Assembly (NCBI GenBank): GCA_034436375.1 | Contig: DAOTVS010000206.1 | Coordinates: 1-41,364, forward strand | Reading direction: 5' to 3' | DNA length: 41,364 nucleotides | Source of the DNA: DAOTVS01 sp034436375 | Lineage (GTDB): Bacteria; Chloroflexota; Anaerolineae; SpSt-313 | Part shown: positions 24,224-33,239 of the stretch, one piece after another | Layout: each line of letters starts with the position of its first letter | Position numbering within the stretch: the stretch's first letter is position 1 | Translations under genes and position numbers: made by a program | The notes under the pieces: generated by a model | What the model saw: only the letters and a program-made list of their open reading frames with translations | Database searches by the model: none | Told to the model about the DNA's origin: nothing

Positions 24224-25459
24224 GTGGCTGGCACCGTTGTGGGTATCGACGTAGGCACAACCAAAGTGTGCACCCTCGTTGGAGAGGTAGATAGCGAATC
24301 ACGCCTCCACATTGTCGGTGTGGGAGTAGCCCCGTCGCGCGGCCTGCGCAAGGGCGTCATTGTCAGCGTCGACGAGGCGGCGAGCGCCATTTCGGCCTCG
24401 GTACAAAAGGCCGAGCGCATGTCGGGCTACAAGATTGACAGTGCCTATGTGGGGGTTGCGGGCAGCCACATCCAATCACTCAATACACGCGGTGTGATCG
24501 CTATCGGCCGGGGCGACAGGCCCATCACGCAGGACGATGTGGATCGGGCGATGGAGGCCGCCCAGGCGGTCGCGGTGCCGCAGAACCGCCAGATCATCCA
24601 CACCATCCCGCGCGGGTTCTCACTGGACGAGCAGGAAGGGGTGCGCGACCCCATCGGCCTGATGGGCTTTCGCCTGGAAGTGGAGGCGCACGTGGTGACA
24701 GGGGCTTCCACGTCGCTGCACAATCTCGAGAACTGCGTGCAGGCTGCCGGGGTGGGGATTACCTCGCTGGTCCTGCAGCCCCTGGCTTCCGCTACTGCTG
24801 TGCTGCGGCCCGATGAGCGCGAGATGGGTGTGGTGCTCGTGGATGCGGGCGGCGGCACGGTGGATGTGGCGATCTTTATCGAGGGCAGCATTTGGCACAG
24901 CTTGGTGCTGCCGGTGGGCGGCAATCACATTACCAACGACATCGCCATTGGTCTGCGCATCCCGTTCGAGCTGGCGGAACAGCTCAAATGCCAGCACGGA
25001 CATGCCCTGCCCGAAGCGGTGGACCCCGATGAGGTCATCGAGGCGCGCAGCTTTGGCCAGGGCCCGGAGCGCATCATCTCGCGGCAGGAACTCGCGACCA
25101 TCATTCAGGCGCGCTCGGAAGAGATCTTTGAGATGATCCTGCGCGAGATCAAACGTTCCGGTTACGATGGCCTGTTGCCGGCTGGTGTCGTGCTCACGGG
25201 TGGCGCAGCGGAACTGGCTGGCATCACCGAGGTCGGTCAACGAGTGTTGGGCTTACCGGTGCGCATTGGCGCGCCGCGCGAGATTGCGGGCTTGGTGGAT
25301 GCTGCGGACGCGCCGGCCTATTCAACGGCCGTGGGTATGCTGTTGTGGGGCCTGAGCCATGATGCCGAGCCCGAACACCCGCGCCGGCACGACCGTGGCC
25401 CGTCGGGCGACCGCTACCAGAGGTTCATGAATTGGCTGAAGGAGTTCCTGCCCCGCTAA
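24224..25459 (+). CDS. ftsA: Cell division protein FtsA
   Basis: A 411-residue actin-like ATPase tethering FtsZ to the membrane. ATP-site motifs: VGIDVGTTKVCTLVG, VLVDAGGGTVDVAIF and GVVLTGGAAELAGI. The SHS2/1C region carries RGFSLDEQEGVRDPIG. The C-terminus RFMNWLKEFLPR is an amphipathic membrane-targeting helix. GTG 24224 has AGGGAGG upstream. The frame is open further upstream, but that part overlaps sbp and is atypical. Confidence 0.96.
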   Translation: MAGTVVGIDVGTTKVCTLVGEVDSESRLHIVGVGVAPSRGLRKGVIVSVDEAASAISASVQKAERMSGYKIDSAYVGVAGSHIQSLNTRGVIAIGRGDRPITQDDVDRAMEAAQAVAVPQNRQIIHTIPRGFSLDEQEGVRDPIGLMGFRLEVEAHVVTGASTSLHNLENCVQAAGVGITSLVLQPLASATAVLRPDEREMGVVLVDAGGGTVDVAIFIEGSIWHSLVLPVGGNHITNDIAIGLRIPFELAEQLKCQHGHALPEAVDPDEVIEARSFGQGPERIISRQELATIIQARSEEIFEMILREIKRSGYDGLLPAGVVLTGGAAELAGITEVGQRVLGLPVRIGAPREIAGLVDAADAPAYSTAVGMLLWGLSHDAEPEHPRRHDRGPSGDRYQRFMNWLKEFLPR

Positions 25460-25505
25460 GGAATGACAGCGTGAGGACTTGCGCGCCTTGAGGAGGGTGC
25501 AAACG

Positions 25506-26603
25506 ATGTTGCAAGATATGCCGTTGGGTGAGAACTTTGCACAAATCAAAGTCGTCGGGGTAGGTGGCGGTGGCTCGAACGCAGTGAACCGCATGATCGA
25601 GGCGGGTGTGCGTGGCGTCGAGTTTATCGCAGTCAATACCGATGCGCAGGCATTGATGCTCTCCAATGCGCCGGTGCGTGTGCGCATCGGCGACAAGTTG
25701 ACCAAGGGCCTGGGGGCCGGCGGCGACCCGTCTACGGGCGCCAAGGCGGCCGAGGAATCGAGTGAGGACCTGGTGCAGACCCTGGCTGGCGCCGACATGG
25801 TCTTTGTGACCTGCGGCATGGGCGGCGGCACCGGCACCGGTGCGGCCCCCGTCATCGCGCGCGTGGCCAAAGAGACTGGGGCCCTGACGGTGGGCGTGGT
25901 GACCCGCCCCTTTAGCTTCGAAGGCGCGCGGCGCAGCAGCATGGCTGAGCAGGGGCTCAATGCCCTGCGGCAAGAGGTCGACACCTTGATCGTGATCCCC
26001 AACGACCGCCTGCTGCAGATCGTCGACAAGAGGGCTTCCATGCGCGATGCCTTCCGTATCGCCGACGATGTGCTGCGGCAGGGCATCCAGGGCATCTCGG
26101 AGCTGATTACCGAGCCCGGGCTGATCAACGTGGACTTTGCCGACGTGCGCGCCGTCATGTCGGAGGGCGGCTCGGCGCTGATGGCCATCGGCCGCGCCAG
26201 CGGCGAGAACCGCGCCAGCGAGGCCGCCGAGCGCGCCATCTCCAACGCCCTGCTCGATGTCACCATCGATGGGGCGCGTGCGGTGCTCTTTAACGTGCGC
26301 GGCGGCCCCGAGCTCACCCTCTTCGAGGTCACCGAGGCAGCCGAGATCGTCAAGCGCACCACACACCCCGAGGCCAATATCATATTCGGCGCTGTCATCG
26401 ATGACGCGCTAGGCGATGAGATCCAGATCACCGTCATCGCCACCGGCTTTGACCAAAAGGCCAGGCCGCAGCAGGTCCAGGAAAAGCCTGCCCGCAGCTC
26501 CCTGGCGGCCACCGGCACCACCGGCAAGACCATCGACTTTCCGGTGCGCCCCTATGACCCGGACGACCTCGACATCCCGGCCTTCCTGCGGCGGCAGAGC
26601 TGA
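25506..26603 (+). CDS. ftsZ: Cell division protein FtsZ
   Basis: A 365-residue tubulin-like GTPase that forms the Z-ring. Motifs: VGVGGGGSNAVNRM, the tubulin signature CGMGGGTGTGAAPVIA, the T7-loop region NVDFADVRAVM, and the conserved C-terminal peptide DDLDIPAFLRRQS that binds FtsA and other partners. The linker is short (about 40 residues). ATG 25506 has GAGGAGGG about 9 nt upstream. The 27 bases upstream are in frame but not needed. Confidence 0.98.
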   Translation: MLQDMPLGENFAQIKVVGVGGGGSNAVNRMIEAGVRGVEFIAVNTDAQALMLSNAPVRVRIGDKLTKGLGAGGDPSTGAKAAEESSEDLVQTLAGADMVFVTCGMGGGTGTGAAPVIARVAKETGALTVGVVTRPFSFEGARRSSMAEQGLNALRQEVDTLIVIPNDRLLQIVDKRASMRDAFRIADDVLRQGIQGISELITEPGLINVDFADVRAVMSEGGSALMAIGRASGENRASEAAERAISNALLDVTIDGARAVLFNVRGGPELTLFEVTEAAEIVKRTTHPEANIIFGAVIDDALGDEIQITVIATGFDQKARPQQVQEKPARSSLAATGTTGKTIDFPVRPYDPDDLDIPAFLRRQS

Positions 26604-26620
26604 GCACGATGCCATGGGCA

Positions 26621-26653
26621 GTGGGGAGGGGAGCGATTGGCGCCCCTCCCCAC
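26621..26653 (+). terminator. Strong hairpin after ftsZ, probable end of the dcw transcript
   Basis: GTGGGGAGGGG-type left arm (26621-26634) pairs with CGCCCCTCCCCAC (26641-26653), with one bulged base and a 6-nt loop. No T-run follows, so termination would be imperfect or factor-assisted. It lies 18 nt after the ftsZ stop and before the nrdR promoter. Confidence 0.55.
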
Positions 26654-26787
26654 CAGACAGGCTGCCGGCATCTTGTGGCTTTTGCCCCTGCCAATAGGTC
26701 AGGCGGCCCATTTTACACCCCCCTCCGCATGAAGAACCTGTAACCTCATTTTTAAGGTTTTTTGCCCAGGTGAACCCCCAAAAGTAC

Positions 26788-26816
26788 TTGCCAAGGGAGG
26801 CCGATTGTGCTACTAT
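26788..26816 (+). promoter_or_regulatory. Promoter of nrdR-nrdJ
   Basis: TTGCCA (26788-26793), a 17-bp spacer and TACTAT (26811-26816) predict a start near 26823, just upstream of the paired NrdR boxes. Confidence 0.65.
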
Positions 26817-26832
26817 AGAGCAGCCTCGTTGG

Positions 26833-26880
26833 CCACAATATGTAGTATGACAGCGCGTGATTTAACACTACATATTGTGG
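26833..26880 (+). promoter_or_regulatory. Two NrdR boxes, 32 bp centre to centre
   Basis: CCACAATATGTAGTAT (26833-26848) and ACACTACATATTGTGG (26865-26880) both fit the NrdR box pattern acaCwAtATaTwGtgt. The outer 14 bp form a perfect inverted repeat. The 32-bp spacing is about three helical turns, as known for NrdR operators. They lie between the predicted transcription start and nrdR. Confidence 0.88.
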
Positions 26881-26906
26881 CTATCGTATCTCTTCAGGAG
26901 GTCGCC

Positions 26907-27356
26907 ATGCCTTGCCCCTTCTGTGGCGCCGACGACTCGCGGGTGATCGACACACGACAGGTCGGTGATGCGATTCGCAGGAGACGGGAATGCCAACGCT
27001 GTCACCAGCGCTTCACGACTTATGAGCGCGTTGCCAAGATCAACCTGCTGGTCGTCAAACGCGATGGACGGCGCGAGGAGTTTGACCGGCAAAAGCTCTT
27101 CGAGGGCCTGCGCAAGGCCTGCGCCAAGCGGCCCATTCCCACCGAAGCCCTCAACCAACTCTGCGATCAGGTCGAGACGCAGCTCTTCAGCTTAGGGCAG
27201 AGCGAAGTGCCCAGCCGTGCCATCGGTGAGATGGTTGTCGAAAAGCTCCGGGACCTGGACAAAGTCGCCTATGTCCGTTTCGCCTCCGTGTACCGTTCAT
27301 TTACGGATCTCGAAGATATGAAGCGCGAAGTCGATGGTTTGCTAGAGCAAAGCTAG
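26907..27356 (+). CDS. nrdR: Transcriptional repressor NrdR
   Basis: A 149-residue repressor of ribonucleotide reductase genes. An N-terminal zinc ribbon (CPFCG, then CQRCHQRFTTYE) binds DNA, followed by an ATP-cone domain (VVKRDGRREEFDRQKL) sensing ATP/dATP. Length and motifs are fully typical. ATG 26907 with CAGGAGG 5 nt upstream is clear. It is followed by nrdJ after 229 nt, and two NrdR boxes upstream imply autoregulation and control of nrdJ if they are cotranscribed. Confidence 0.98.
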   Translation: MPCPFCGADDSRVIDTRQVGDAIRRRRECQRCHQRFTTYERVAKINLLVVKRDGRREEFDRQKLFEGLRKACAKRPIPTEALNQLCDQVETQLFSLGQSEVPSRAIGEMVVEKLRDLDKVAYVRFASVYRSFTDLEDMKREVDGLLEQS

Positions 27357-27585
27357 CTACCCACGGGGTTCTCCAAGGGACTGAAGACAGGAGCTGAGGT
27401 ATCTGCAGGGAAGGAGTGAAGCGGCCTCTCTGCCAGCGGCGGTTCTTCTGCCCTGCGCAGGAAAGAGGAGGCCTTCTCTGCCCCTCGGTTGTTTCAGTTC
27501 CTCCAGTTTCGTCAGTTCCACTCGTTCCTTCTGTTTCTATGGGTGAGTTCCTGCGATTTCTCAACAGTGCTTCAAGGAGACAGGT
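27357..27585. repeat. nrdR-nrdJ spacer with 9-bp degenerate tandem repeat
   Basis: At 27491-27537, read on the minus strand, five 9-bp units of type GGAACTGAN follow one another (GAAACAGAA, GGAACGAGT, GGAACTGAC, GAAACTGGA, GGAACTGAA). The remainder is GC-rich and shows no gene, with a weak hairpin-like GAGGCC/GGCCTC pairing around 27421-27475. AAGGAG at 27574-27579 serves nrdJ. Confidence 0.55.
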
Positions 27586-29964
27586 ATGGGCGTGCCAACA
27601 TTGACTCTAACTGAAAACGCCGTGACGGTTCTCGAGCGCCGCTATCTGGCCAAGAACGCCGAGGGGAAGGTGATTGAGACGCCGGAGGAGATGCTCCGGC
27701 GGGTCGCCCTGGCCTTGGCCGCAGCGGATCAGCTTTACACCCTCAACACCGATACGTCGGCGACGGCTGAAGCGTTTTATGCCCTGATGGCCGGCCTCGA
27801 TTTTCTGCCCAACTCACCGACATTGATGAATGCCGGCACCTCGGTTGGCCAGCTCAGCGCCTGTTTCGTGCTCCCGGTCGAAGATTCCATGGATCGCATC
27901 TTTGACGCGGTCAAGGCCACGGCGCTGATACACCAATCGGGCGGTGGCACCGGCTTTAGCTTCTCGCGTCTGCGCCCGGCGGGCGATATCGTCGGCTCGA
28001 CGGGCGGCATTGCTTCGGGGCCGGTCTCTTTTATGCGCGTTTTCGATACTGCGACCGATGTGATCAAGCAGGGCGGCCGCCGGCGCGGCGCCAATATGGG
28101 CATTCTGCGTGTGGATCACCCCGATGTGTTGAACTTTGTGACCTGCAAGCAGAAGGAAGGCGTCTTTGCCAATTTCAACATCTCGGTGGCCATTACCGAT
28201 GCCTTTATGCAGGCGCTGGCCAACGATGAGGAGTATGCCCTGATCAACCCGCGCACAGGCCGGGTGGAGCGGCAGATGCGCGCCGCCAAGGTCTTTGAGA
28301 GCATAGTGGATGGCGCGTGGAGGAACGGCGAGCCGGGGGTCATCTTCCTGGACCGCATGAACAGCTTTAACCCCACTCCCCAATTGGGCGCCTATGAGGC
28401 GACCAATCCTTGCGGTGAGCAGATTCTACTCCCCTGGGAGAGCTGCAACCTGGGCTCCATCAACCTGGCGCAGATGGTGACGGCGGAGGGCGTGGTCGAT
28501 TGGGCGCGTCTGAAGCACACGGTGCGCGTCGCCGTGCACCTGATGGACAACGTCATCACGGTGAACCGCTGGCCTCTGCCCGAGATCGAGGAAGCTACCC
28601 TCAAGACGCGCAAGATCGGCCTGGGCGTGATGGGCTTTGCTGATATGCTTCTGGCCCTGGGCGTGCCATACGACTCGGCGGACGCAGAGATGGTGGCGGG
28701 CAAGGTGATGGAGGCGATCAGCTTCTGGAGCAAGGAGGCCTCTTGTGACCTGGCCATGAGCCGTGGCGCTTTCCCGGCTTACCCCGGCTCGCGCTGGGCC
28801 AGCGGCTGGCTGCCCATGCCCGAAGGGCTGGGCGGCGAAGGGAACAACGGGCAGGGCAATCTCTCCTGCCTGGGCGAGGCGCCGGCGCTGGACTGGCGCG
28901 CGCTATCTGAGCGTGTGCGCAAGGTGGGCATCCGCAATGCCACGACGACCACCATCGCCCCGACGGGCACCATCAGCATTATTGCCGGCACATCAAGCGG
29001 TATCGAGCCCCTCTTTGCTCTGGCCTACACCCGGCGCAATGTGCTCGACGCCGACGAACTGCCCGAGGTGAATCCCCAGTTCGAGCGGGTGGCCAAGAGG
29101 CGCGGGTTCTACTCGGCTGAGTTGATGGCCGAGGTGGCCCGCCACGGCAGTTGCCGGGACCTGGAGGAAGTGCCGCCAGATGTGCGCGCCGTGTATGTCA
29201 CCGCCCACGACGTCTCGCCCGAGTGGCATATCCGCATGCAGGCGGCCTTCCAGCGCTACACGGATAATGCCGTCTCTAAGACGATCAACTTCCCGCGCGA
29301 AGCGACGCCCGATCAGGTGCGAGAGGCCTATCTGCTGGCCTACAGCCTGGGCTGTAAGGGGCTGACCATGTACCGCGACGGCAGCCGCGAAAGCCAGGTG
29401 TTGAATGTGGGCGTGGAGAGCAAGGCGGCTGCCCCGGCCCCCAGCGCGCCGGCCCCGGTTGCGACGGGCGTCCACCTGGCGCCGCGCCCGCGGCCCATCG
29501 TGACCTACGGCTCGACGGAAAAGGTAGCCCTCGGCTGCGGCCGCACGCTGTACGTGACGATCAACCGCGATGAGTCGGGGCTGTGCGAGGCGTTCCTGTC
29601 GATGGGCAAGGGCGGCGGTTGCACGGCGGCCTATAGCGAGGCGATTGGCCGCCTGGTTTCCCTGGCGCTGCGCTCTGGCGTCGATACGACCTCGATCATT
29701 CGACAGATCAAGGGCATCCGCTGCCCCTCGCCCTCGTGGCATAACGGCGGCGCTACCCTCTCCTGCCCCGATGCTATCGCCAAAGCGATCGAACACTTTA
29801 TGGAAGGGCCCAAGAGCGAGCCGACCAAGGGCGTGAGGGGCCACATTGGGGTCAATCTGGGCGTGCCCGACACGTGCCCCGAATGCCCCGACTGCGGGGC
29901 AATGCTCGAGTTTTCTGAGGGCTGCGCCGTCTGTCGCTCGTGCGGCTACTCGCAGTGCTCGTGA
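27586..29964 (+). CDS. nrdJ: Adenosylcobalamin-dependent (class II) ribonucleotide reductase
   Basis: A 792-residue enzyme converting ribonucleotides to deoxyribonucleotides by a B12-derived thiyl radical, oxygen independent. Catalytic-barrel motifs: NSPTLMNAG, LSACFVLPVEDS, SGGGTGFSFSRLRP, the NPCGEQ and SCNLGSINL segments, TTTIAPTGTISIIAGTSSGI. A TSCPD domain follows an Ala/Pro-rich linker (about 609-630), and a zinc ribbon CPECPDCG...CAVCRSCGYSQCS closes the protein, probably carrying the redox cysteines. There is no N-terminal ATP cone. The stop codon lies in the left arm of a large inverted repeat. Confidence 0.96.
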   Translation: MGVPTLTLTENAVTVLERRYLAKNAEGKVIETPEEMLRRVALALAAADQLYTLNTDTSATAEAFYALMAGLDFLPNSPTLMNAGTSVGQLSACFVLPVEDSMDRIFDAVKATALIHQSGGGTGFSFSRLRPAGDIVGSTGGIASGPVSFMRVFDTATDVIKQGGRRRGANMGILRVDHPDVLNFVTCKQKEGVFANFNISVAITDAFMQALANDEEYALINPRTGRVERQMRAAKVFESIVDGAWRNGEPGVIFLDRMNSFNPTPQLGAYEATNPCGEQILLPWESCNLGSINLAQMVTAEGVVDWARLKHTVRVAVHLMDNVITVNRWPLPEIEEATLKTRKIGLGVMGFADMLLALGVPYDSADAEMVAGKVMEAISFWSKEASCDLAMSRGAFPAYPGSRWASGWLPMPEGLGGEGNNGQGNLSCLGEAPALDWRALSERVRKVGIRNATTTTIAPTGTISIIAGTSSGIEPLFALAYTRRNVLDADELPEVNPQFERVAKRRGFYSAELMAEVARHGSCRDLEEVPPDVRAVYVTAHDVSPEWHIRMQAAFQRYTDNAVSKTINFPREATPDQVREAYLLAYSLGCKGLTMYRDGSRESQVLNVGVESKAAAPAPSAPAPVATGVHLAPRPRPIVTYGSTEKVALGCGRTLYVTINRDESGLCEAFLSMGKGGGCTAAYSEAIGRLVSLALRSGVDTTSIIRQIKGIRCPSPSWHNGGATLSCPDAIAKAIEHFMEGPKSEPTKGVRGHIGVNLGVPDTCPECPDCGAMLEFSEGCAVCRSCGYSQCS

Positions 29965-30113
29965 CTCGTAATAAGTAAACCGTAATAAGTCAGGTTGCCG
30001 TGGCGGAACTCCTTCTGCTTATCATGGGTTCGGCTCTCATGAGCATCGTGAAAAAGCGAGCACGCCGAAATGGCGACCTTACTTATTACGGTTTACTTAT
30101 TATTACGAGTCAC
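29961..30113. repeat. Large imperfect inverted repeat between convergent genes
   Basis: The arms are 29961-29990 and 30081-30113. They are identical except for a 3-bp insertion in the right arm, and a further 9 bp inward match at seven positions. The loop is about 90 bp. The arms are AT-rich against a GC-rich background and are built of 7-bp units (CGTAATA, AGTAAAC). The element includes the nrdJ stop codon. It may be a MITE-like insertion, a bidirectional terminator or both. No transposase is present. Confidence 0.75.
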
Positions 30114-30127
30114 GGCAGCCTTATGGG

Positions 30128-31333
30128 CTATGGAATAGGTTCTCCCAGGATCGCCGTCGGTTTGCCCAACACGTGGGTCAGCACGAGCACGACTTTGGCC
30201 GTGCCGCCGCCGTAGTTGAGCCGGCGCCGGAACTGCTCGGGGTCCACGGCAAAGCCGCGCTTTTTGACGATGAGCTCGCCGATATTCATCTCACGCAGGC
30301 GACGGTTGAGTTGCTTCAGGTTGAAGGGCATCCACTCGATGACGCGGTAGGCGCGGGCAAAGGGGGTTTCCACGAGCGAATCGGTGGTGAGGTAGGCGAT
30401 CTCATCCTCGATCTTGGCGGCGCCCATGAGCGCGGCCAGCTGCTCGACCAGGTGGGCGCGGATGACGGCGGCATCGGGCTCGTAGAGATAGCGCCCCGGT
30501 GTGGTAAGGGCTGGTCGCCCGGCGGGCCTGTCGGCTGTGAGGGTGTGCCCGCCGGGCAGCAGCGTGGCGCGGCGGGCCGTTGTGCGCAACTCGCCCAGCC
30601 AGAGCGCCGCCTCACGGGCCTCGCCCTGCACCGAAATGATCTCGACTTCGTACGGCGTGGTCCCCAGTAATGCGGCTAACTCGTCATAATCAACCCCGGG
30701 AGACAGCTTGATGCCGGCCCCGGGCGCCCGGGCCGCCAGCGCCAGCAGCGGGGGCAGGGGAGGGAAGTACTCCTGCAGCCGGAACAGGCGCCGCTCGCCT
30801 GCGCGCCGGGCGGGGTCGGCCCAGAAGGGGAGCCCCGGCCGCAGGGGCAGCGCCAGCATATCGGCGCGGAGGGGCTGCAGGTGCGCGCTGACGCCATAGG
30901 CATCGCCGTTGGCGGCTGTCATGAGCAGACGCACCGGGTTGAGATCCACCGCGACGACTCGTGTATGCGCCGCCAGGGCCAGCGCATCGCCGCCGATGCC
31001 GCAGCCGAGGTCCAGGGCGAGTTCATAGCGGCTCAGGCGCACGGCGCGGTGGCGCGAGATCACTTCGGCGCTGGCCTGCTCCAGGGCTTGTCGGGTGAAG
31101 TACATGCGGTCAGCCCGCGTGAATTTCTGCGCGCGCTGGCGCAGCAGGCTTGTCTCCAGCGCGGCGGCGACCAGGCCAGGTGTATGGCCCTGACGCAGCC
31201 GGCTGCTCAGGCCCAGAATTGTCGTCTCATCCACGCGCTGCCCAGCCAGCTCGGCCAGGAGGTTCTGACCCTCCGGCGCAAGCAGCGCCCGCAGCGTCGC
31301 AATGTCGATCTCATAGCCAGTGGCACTCACCAT
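30128..31333 (-). CDS. SAM-dependent methyltransferase with THUMP-like C-terminal domain
   Basis: A 401-residue protein. The N-terminal helical region is followed by a class I methyltransferase fold with motif I LALDLGCGIGGDALALA (about 105-121), then AVDLNPVRLLMTAANG and a DPARR motif (FWADPARRAG). The C-terminal 70 residues (EWMPFNLKQLNRRLREM, VKKRGFAVDPEQFRRRL) match the THUMP_like domain that usually accompanies such enzymes. RNA is the likely substrate, not proven. ATG 31333 is chosen (GGAAGG about 8 nt upstream). The frame runs to 31714 but that part overlaps the flippase region. It is convergent with nrdJ. Confidence 0.85.
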   Translation of the reverse strand: MVSATGYEIDIATLRALLAPEGQNLLAELAGQRVDETTILGLSSRLRQGHTPGLVAAALETSLLRQRAQKFTRADRMYFTRQALEQASAEVISRHRAVRLSRYELALDLGCGIGGDALALAAHTRVVAVDLNPVRLLMTAANGDAYGVSAHLQPLRADMLALPLRPGLPFWADPARRAGERRLFRLQEYFPPLPPLLALAARAPGAGIKLSPGVDYDELAALLGTTPYEVEIISVQGEAREAALWLGELRTTARRATLLPGGHTLTADRPAGRPALTTPGRYLYEPDAAVIRAHLVEQLAALMGAAKIEDEIAYLTTDSLVETPFARAYRVIEWMPFNLKQLNRRLREMNIGELIVKKRGFAVDPEQFRRRLNYGGGTAKVVLVLTHVLGKPTAILGEPIP

Positions 31334-31646
31334 GCATATACCTTCCATGGAACCGGATGTACCCCAGTTTACCCGTGTCTGCCGGCGCCGTCCAGTTGCC
31401 GTAAGTACTGCAACGGCGCTCGGGCGCCTGCTCTGATGGAACCGAGACAAGATTGTTACCACTCTGCGACTCGCCGATGCTATACTCCATACGGGACTGT
31501 TTCCATGTCCCTTGACTGAAGCTGTGCCCCAGTACTGGCTCATTGAATGCTCTGCGCCGGCAACTCGCATGGTGGAAGGCCAGGGTTTCAGGCACACGTC
31601 GCACCTGTATTGCCGGCTCGCAGCACAACGGGTGGAGTGGAGATTG
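31334..31646. other. Divergent intergenic region between methyltransferase and flippase
   Basis: These 313 bases lie between two divergent starts. A TATACT (31481-31486) could be a -10 for the flippase, but no good -35 at 16-18 bp is seen. Both strands are open in frame with the flanking genes, yet the sequence does not look like either family. No terminator or repeat is apparent. Confidence 0.4.
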
Positions 31647-33239
31647 ATGGCCCTCATCAGAGCAGCGCGCAGGTCCAGGTTGCTGGCCGGGCTCCTTTCC
31701 GATGAGAGCCTCACTCACAAAGCTTACCTGAATGCTCTCGCGGCGGGCCTGGACTATGCGGCGCAGCTAATGGTCGGGTTCTTCGTCACCCCCTGGGTTG
31801 TCGCCGGGCTGGGCGACTACCGCTACGGCTTGTGGCAGCTGCTGAACCGTCTGGTTGGCTACCTTTCTCCGGCAAGCGGCAAGCCGACCCAGGCGTTGCG
31901 GTGGACCCTGGCCTATGCGCAATCATCGACCGACTATGATCTCAAGCGCCGCCAGGTCGGCAGCGCCATTGCTGCCTGGTCACTCTTCGTGCCCCTGACA
32001 GGGGTGATTGGCGCTATCCTCTCGTGGTTTGCCCCCGACTGGCTGGCGGTGCCCCAGGGTTACTACGGGCAGGTTCGTCTGACGGCTGGGCTCCTGGTGG
32101 CCGACCTGATCATGATCAACGTGTCTGCCTTGCCGCGCGCCGTCCTCCAGGGCGAGAATCTCGGTTACAAACGGATGGGCCTTTCGGCGCTTCTGGTGTT
32201 TGTGGGCGGTGGATTCACCTTGCTCGCTCTGGAGCTGCGCACCGGGCTCGTGGGTGTGGCGGCGGCCGCTGTGGCCTCGACCTTGCTTTCCGGCCTGCTC
32301 TTTCTGCTGGTCGTGCGCTCCTACGTGCCCTGGTTTGGTGTGGTTCGGCCTCCAACCCGGACGGTACTGCACTTTATGCGGCTGAGCGGGTGGTTTTTGG
32401 GCTGGGATCTGGTCACGACTCTGATGCTCGCCAGCGATGTCGTCGTACTGGGCCTGCTGAACTCGGTGGCGTCGGTTACGCCTTATTCTCTCACCAAATA
32501 CGCTCCTGAGACTCTGATCAGCGTGGTCGCCATCGTTGTTTCCGGCATTGTCCCTGGCCTGGGCGGCATCATTGGGGCGGGGGACCTGCAGAAGGCGGCC
32601 CGGGTGCGGGGTGAGATCATGGTGCTTACCTGGCTGATTCTCACGGCCTTGGGCTCAGCGGTGCTGCTGTGGAATCGAGCCTTTATCGGCATGTGGGTTG
32701 GGGCCCGCCAGTATGCAGGGGCCGTCGCGAACCTGGCCATCGTGGCCGTCGTAGCCCAGCTCGTATTGATCCGCACTGATGCCAGCATCATCGACTTGAC
32801 CTTGCGCCTGGAGCGTAAAGTGCTCATGGGGGCGCTCTCTGTCGCGCTGTCACTGATCATTGCGTGCATCCTGGTTGGCTATTTCCGGTTGGGCGTCGTG
32901 GGCTTGTGTCTCGGCCTTATGGCAGGCCGTGCCATCCTCAGCATAGGCTATCCCTTGCTGATCGGCCGTTTCCTTGGCGTTTCCCTGGCGACTCAGTTGC
33001 GCAGAGTATGGAGGCCGGCTGCGGTTACCCTGCTGCTCTTTGCCCTGGCCGCTATCCTGGACAGTTTCGCGCCAGCCGGCGCTCTGGCCGGCCTGAGAGG
33101 TTGGTTGATCTTCTTCCTATCTGCTGGAGCGACCTTCTGCCTGACCCTCGTGGTAGCCTTTCTTACAGGCCTGACGGACCGGCAGCGCAGGAGCGTCTGG
33201 GAGCGAATTCGTACCGTGCTCAACGCAGGCGCTCGCTGA
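31647..33239 (+). CDS. MOP-superfamily polysaccharide/lipid-linked oligosaccharide flippase
   Basis: A 530-residue membrane protein with about 13-14 hydrophobic helices across its length, of the oligosaccharide flippase (Wzx-like) branch of the MOP superfamily. Early segments YGLWQLLNRLVGYLSPASG and DLIMINVSALPRAVLQGEN resemble Wzx/polysaccharide biosynthesis proteins more than MurJ. It likely moves a lipid-linked sugar across the membrane. No glycosyltransferase neighbours are present, so the substrate is open. ATG 31647 with GGAGTGGAG upstream is preferred. The in-frame GTG/ATG extension to 31512 has odd composition. Confidence 0.8.
   Translation: MALIRAARRSRLLAGLLSDESLTHKAYLNALAAGLDYAAQLMVGFFVTPWVVAGLGDYRYGLWQLLNRLVGYLSPASGKPTQALRWTLAYAQSSTDYDLKRRQVGSAIAAWSLFVPLTGVIGAILSWFAPDWLAVPQGYYGQVRLTAGLLVADLIMINVSALPRAVLQGENLGYKRMGLSALLVFVGGGFTLLALELRTGLVGVAAAAVASTLLSGLLFLLVVRSYVPWFGVVRPPTRTVLHFMRLSGWFLGWDLVTTLMLASDVVVLGLLNSVASVTPYSLTKYAPETLISVVAIVVSGIVPGLGGIIGAGDLQKAARVRGEIMVLTWLILTALGSAVLLWNRAFIGMWVGARQYAGAVANLAIVAVVAQLVLIRTDASIIDLTLRLERKVLMGALSVALSLIIACILVGYFRLGVVGLCLGLMAGRAILSIGYPLLIGRFLGVSLATQLRRVWRPAAVTLLLFALAAILDSFAPAGALAGLRGWLIFFLSAGATFCLTLVVAFLTGLTDRQRRSVWERIRTVLNAGAR

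Noticed and set aside
28993..29844. 283-residue minus-strand frame in nrdJ
   Set aside because: It is antisense to the catalytic and TSCPD parts of nrdJ, with no domain features.
29961..30113. Possible insertion sequence
   Set aside because: Terminal inverted repeats are present but there is no transposase frame, and target-site duplication cannot be shown.
31512..31646. 45-residue N-terminal extension of the flippase
   Set aside because: It is Cys/His/Arg-rich and unlike a membrane protein start, without a ribosome binding site. ATG 31647 fits better.
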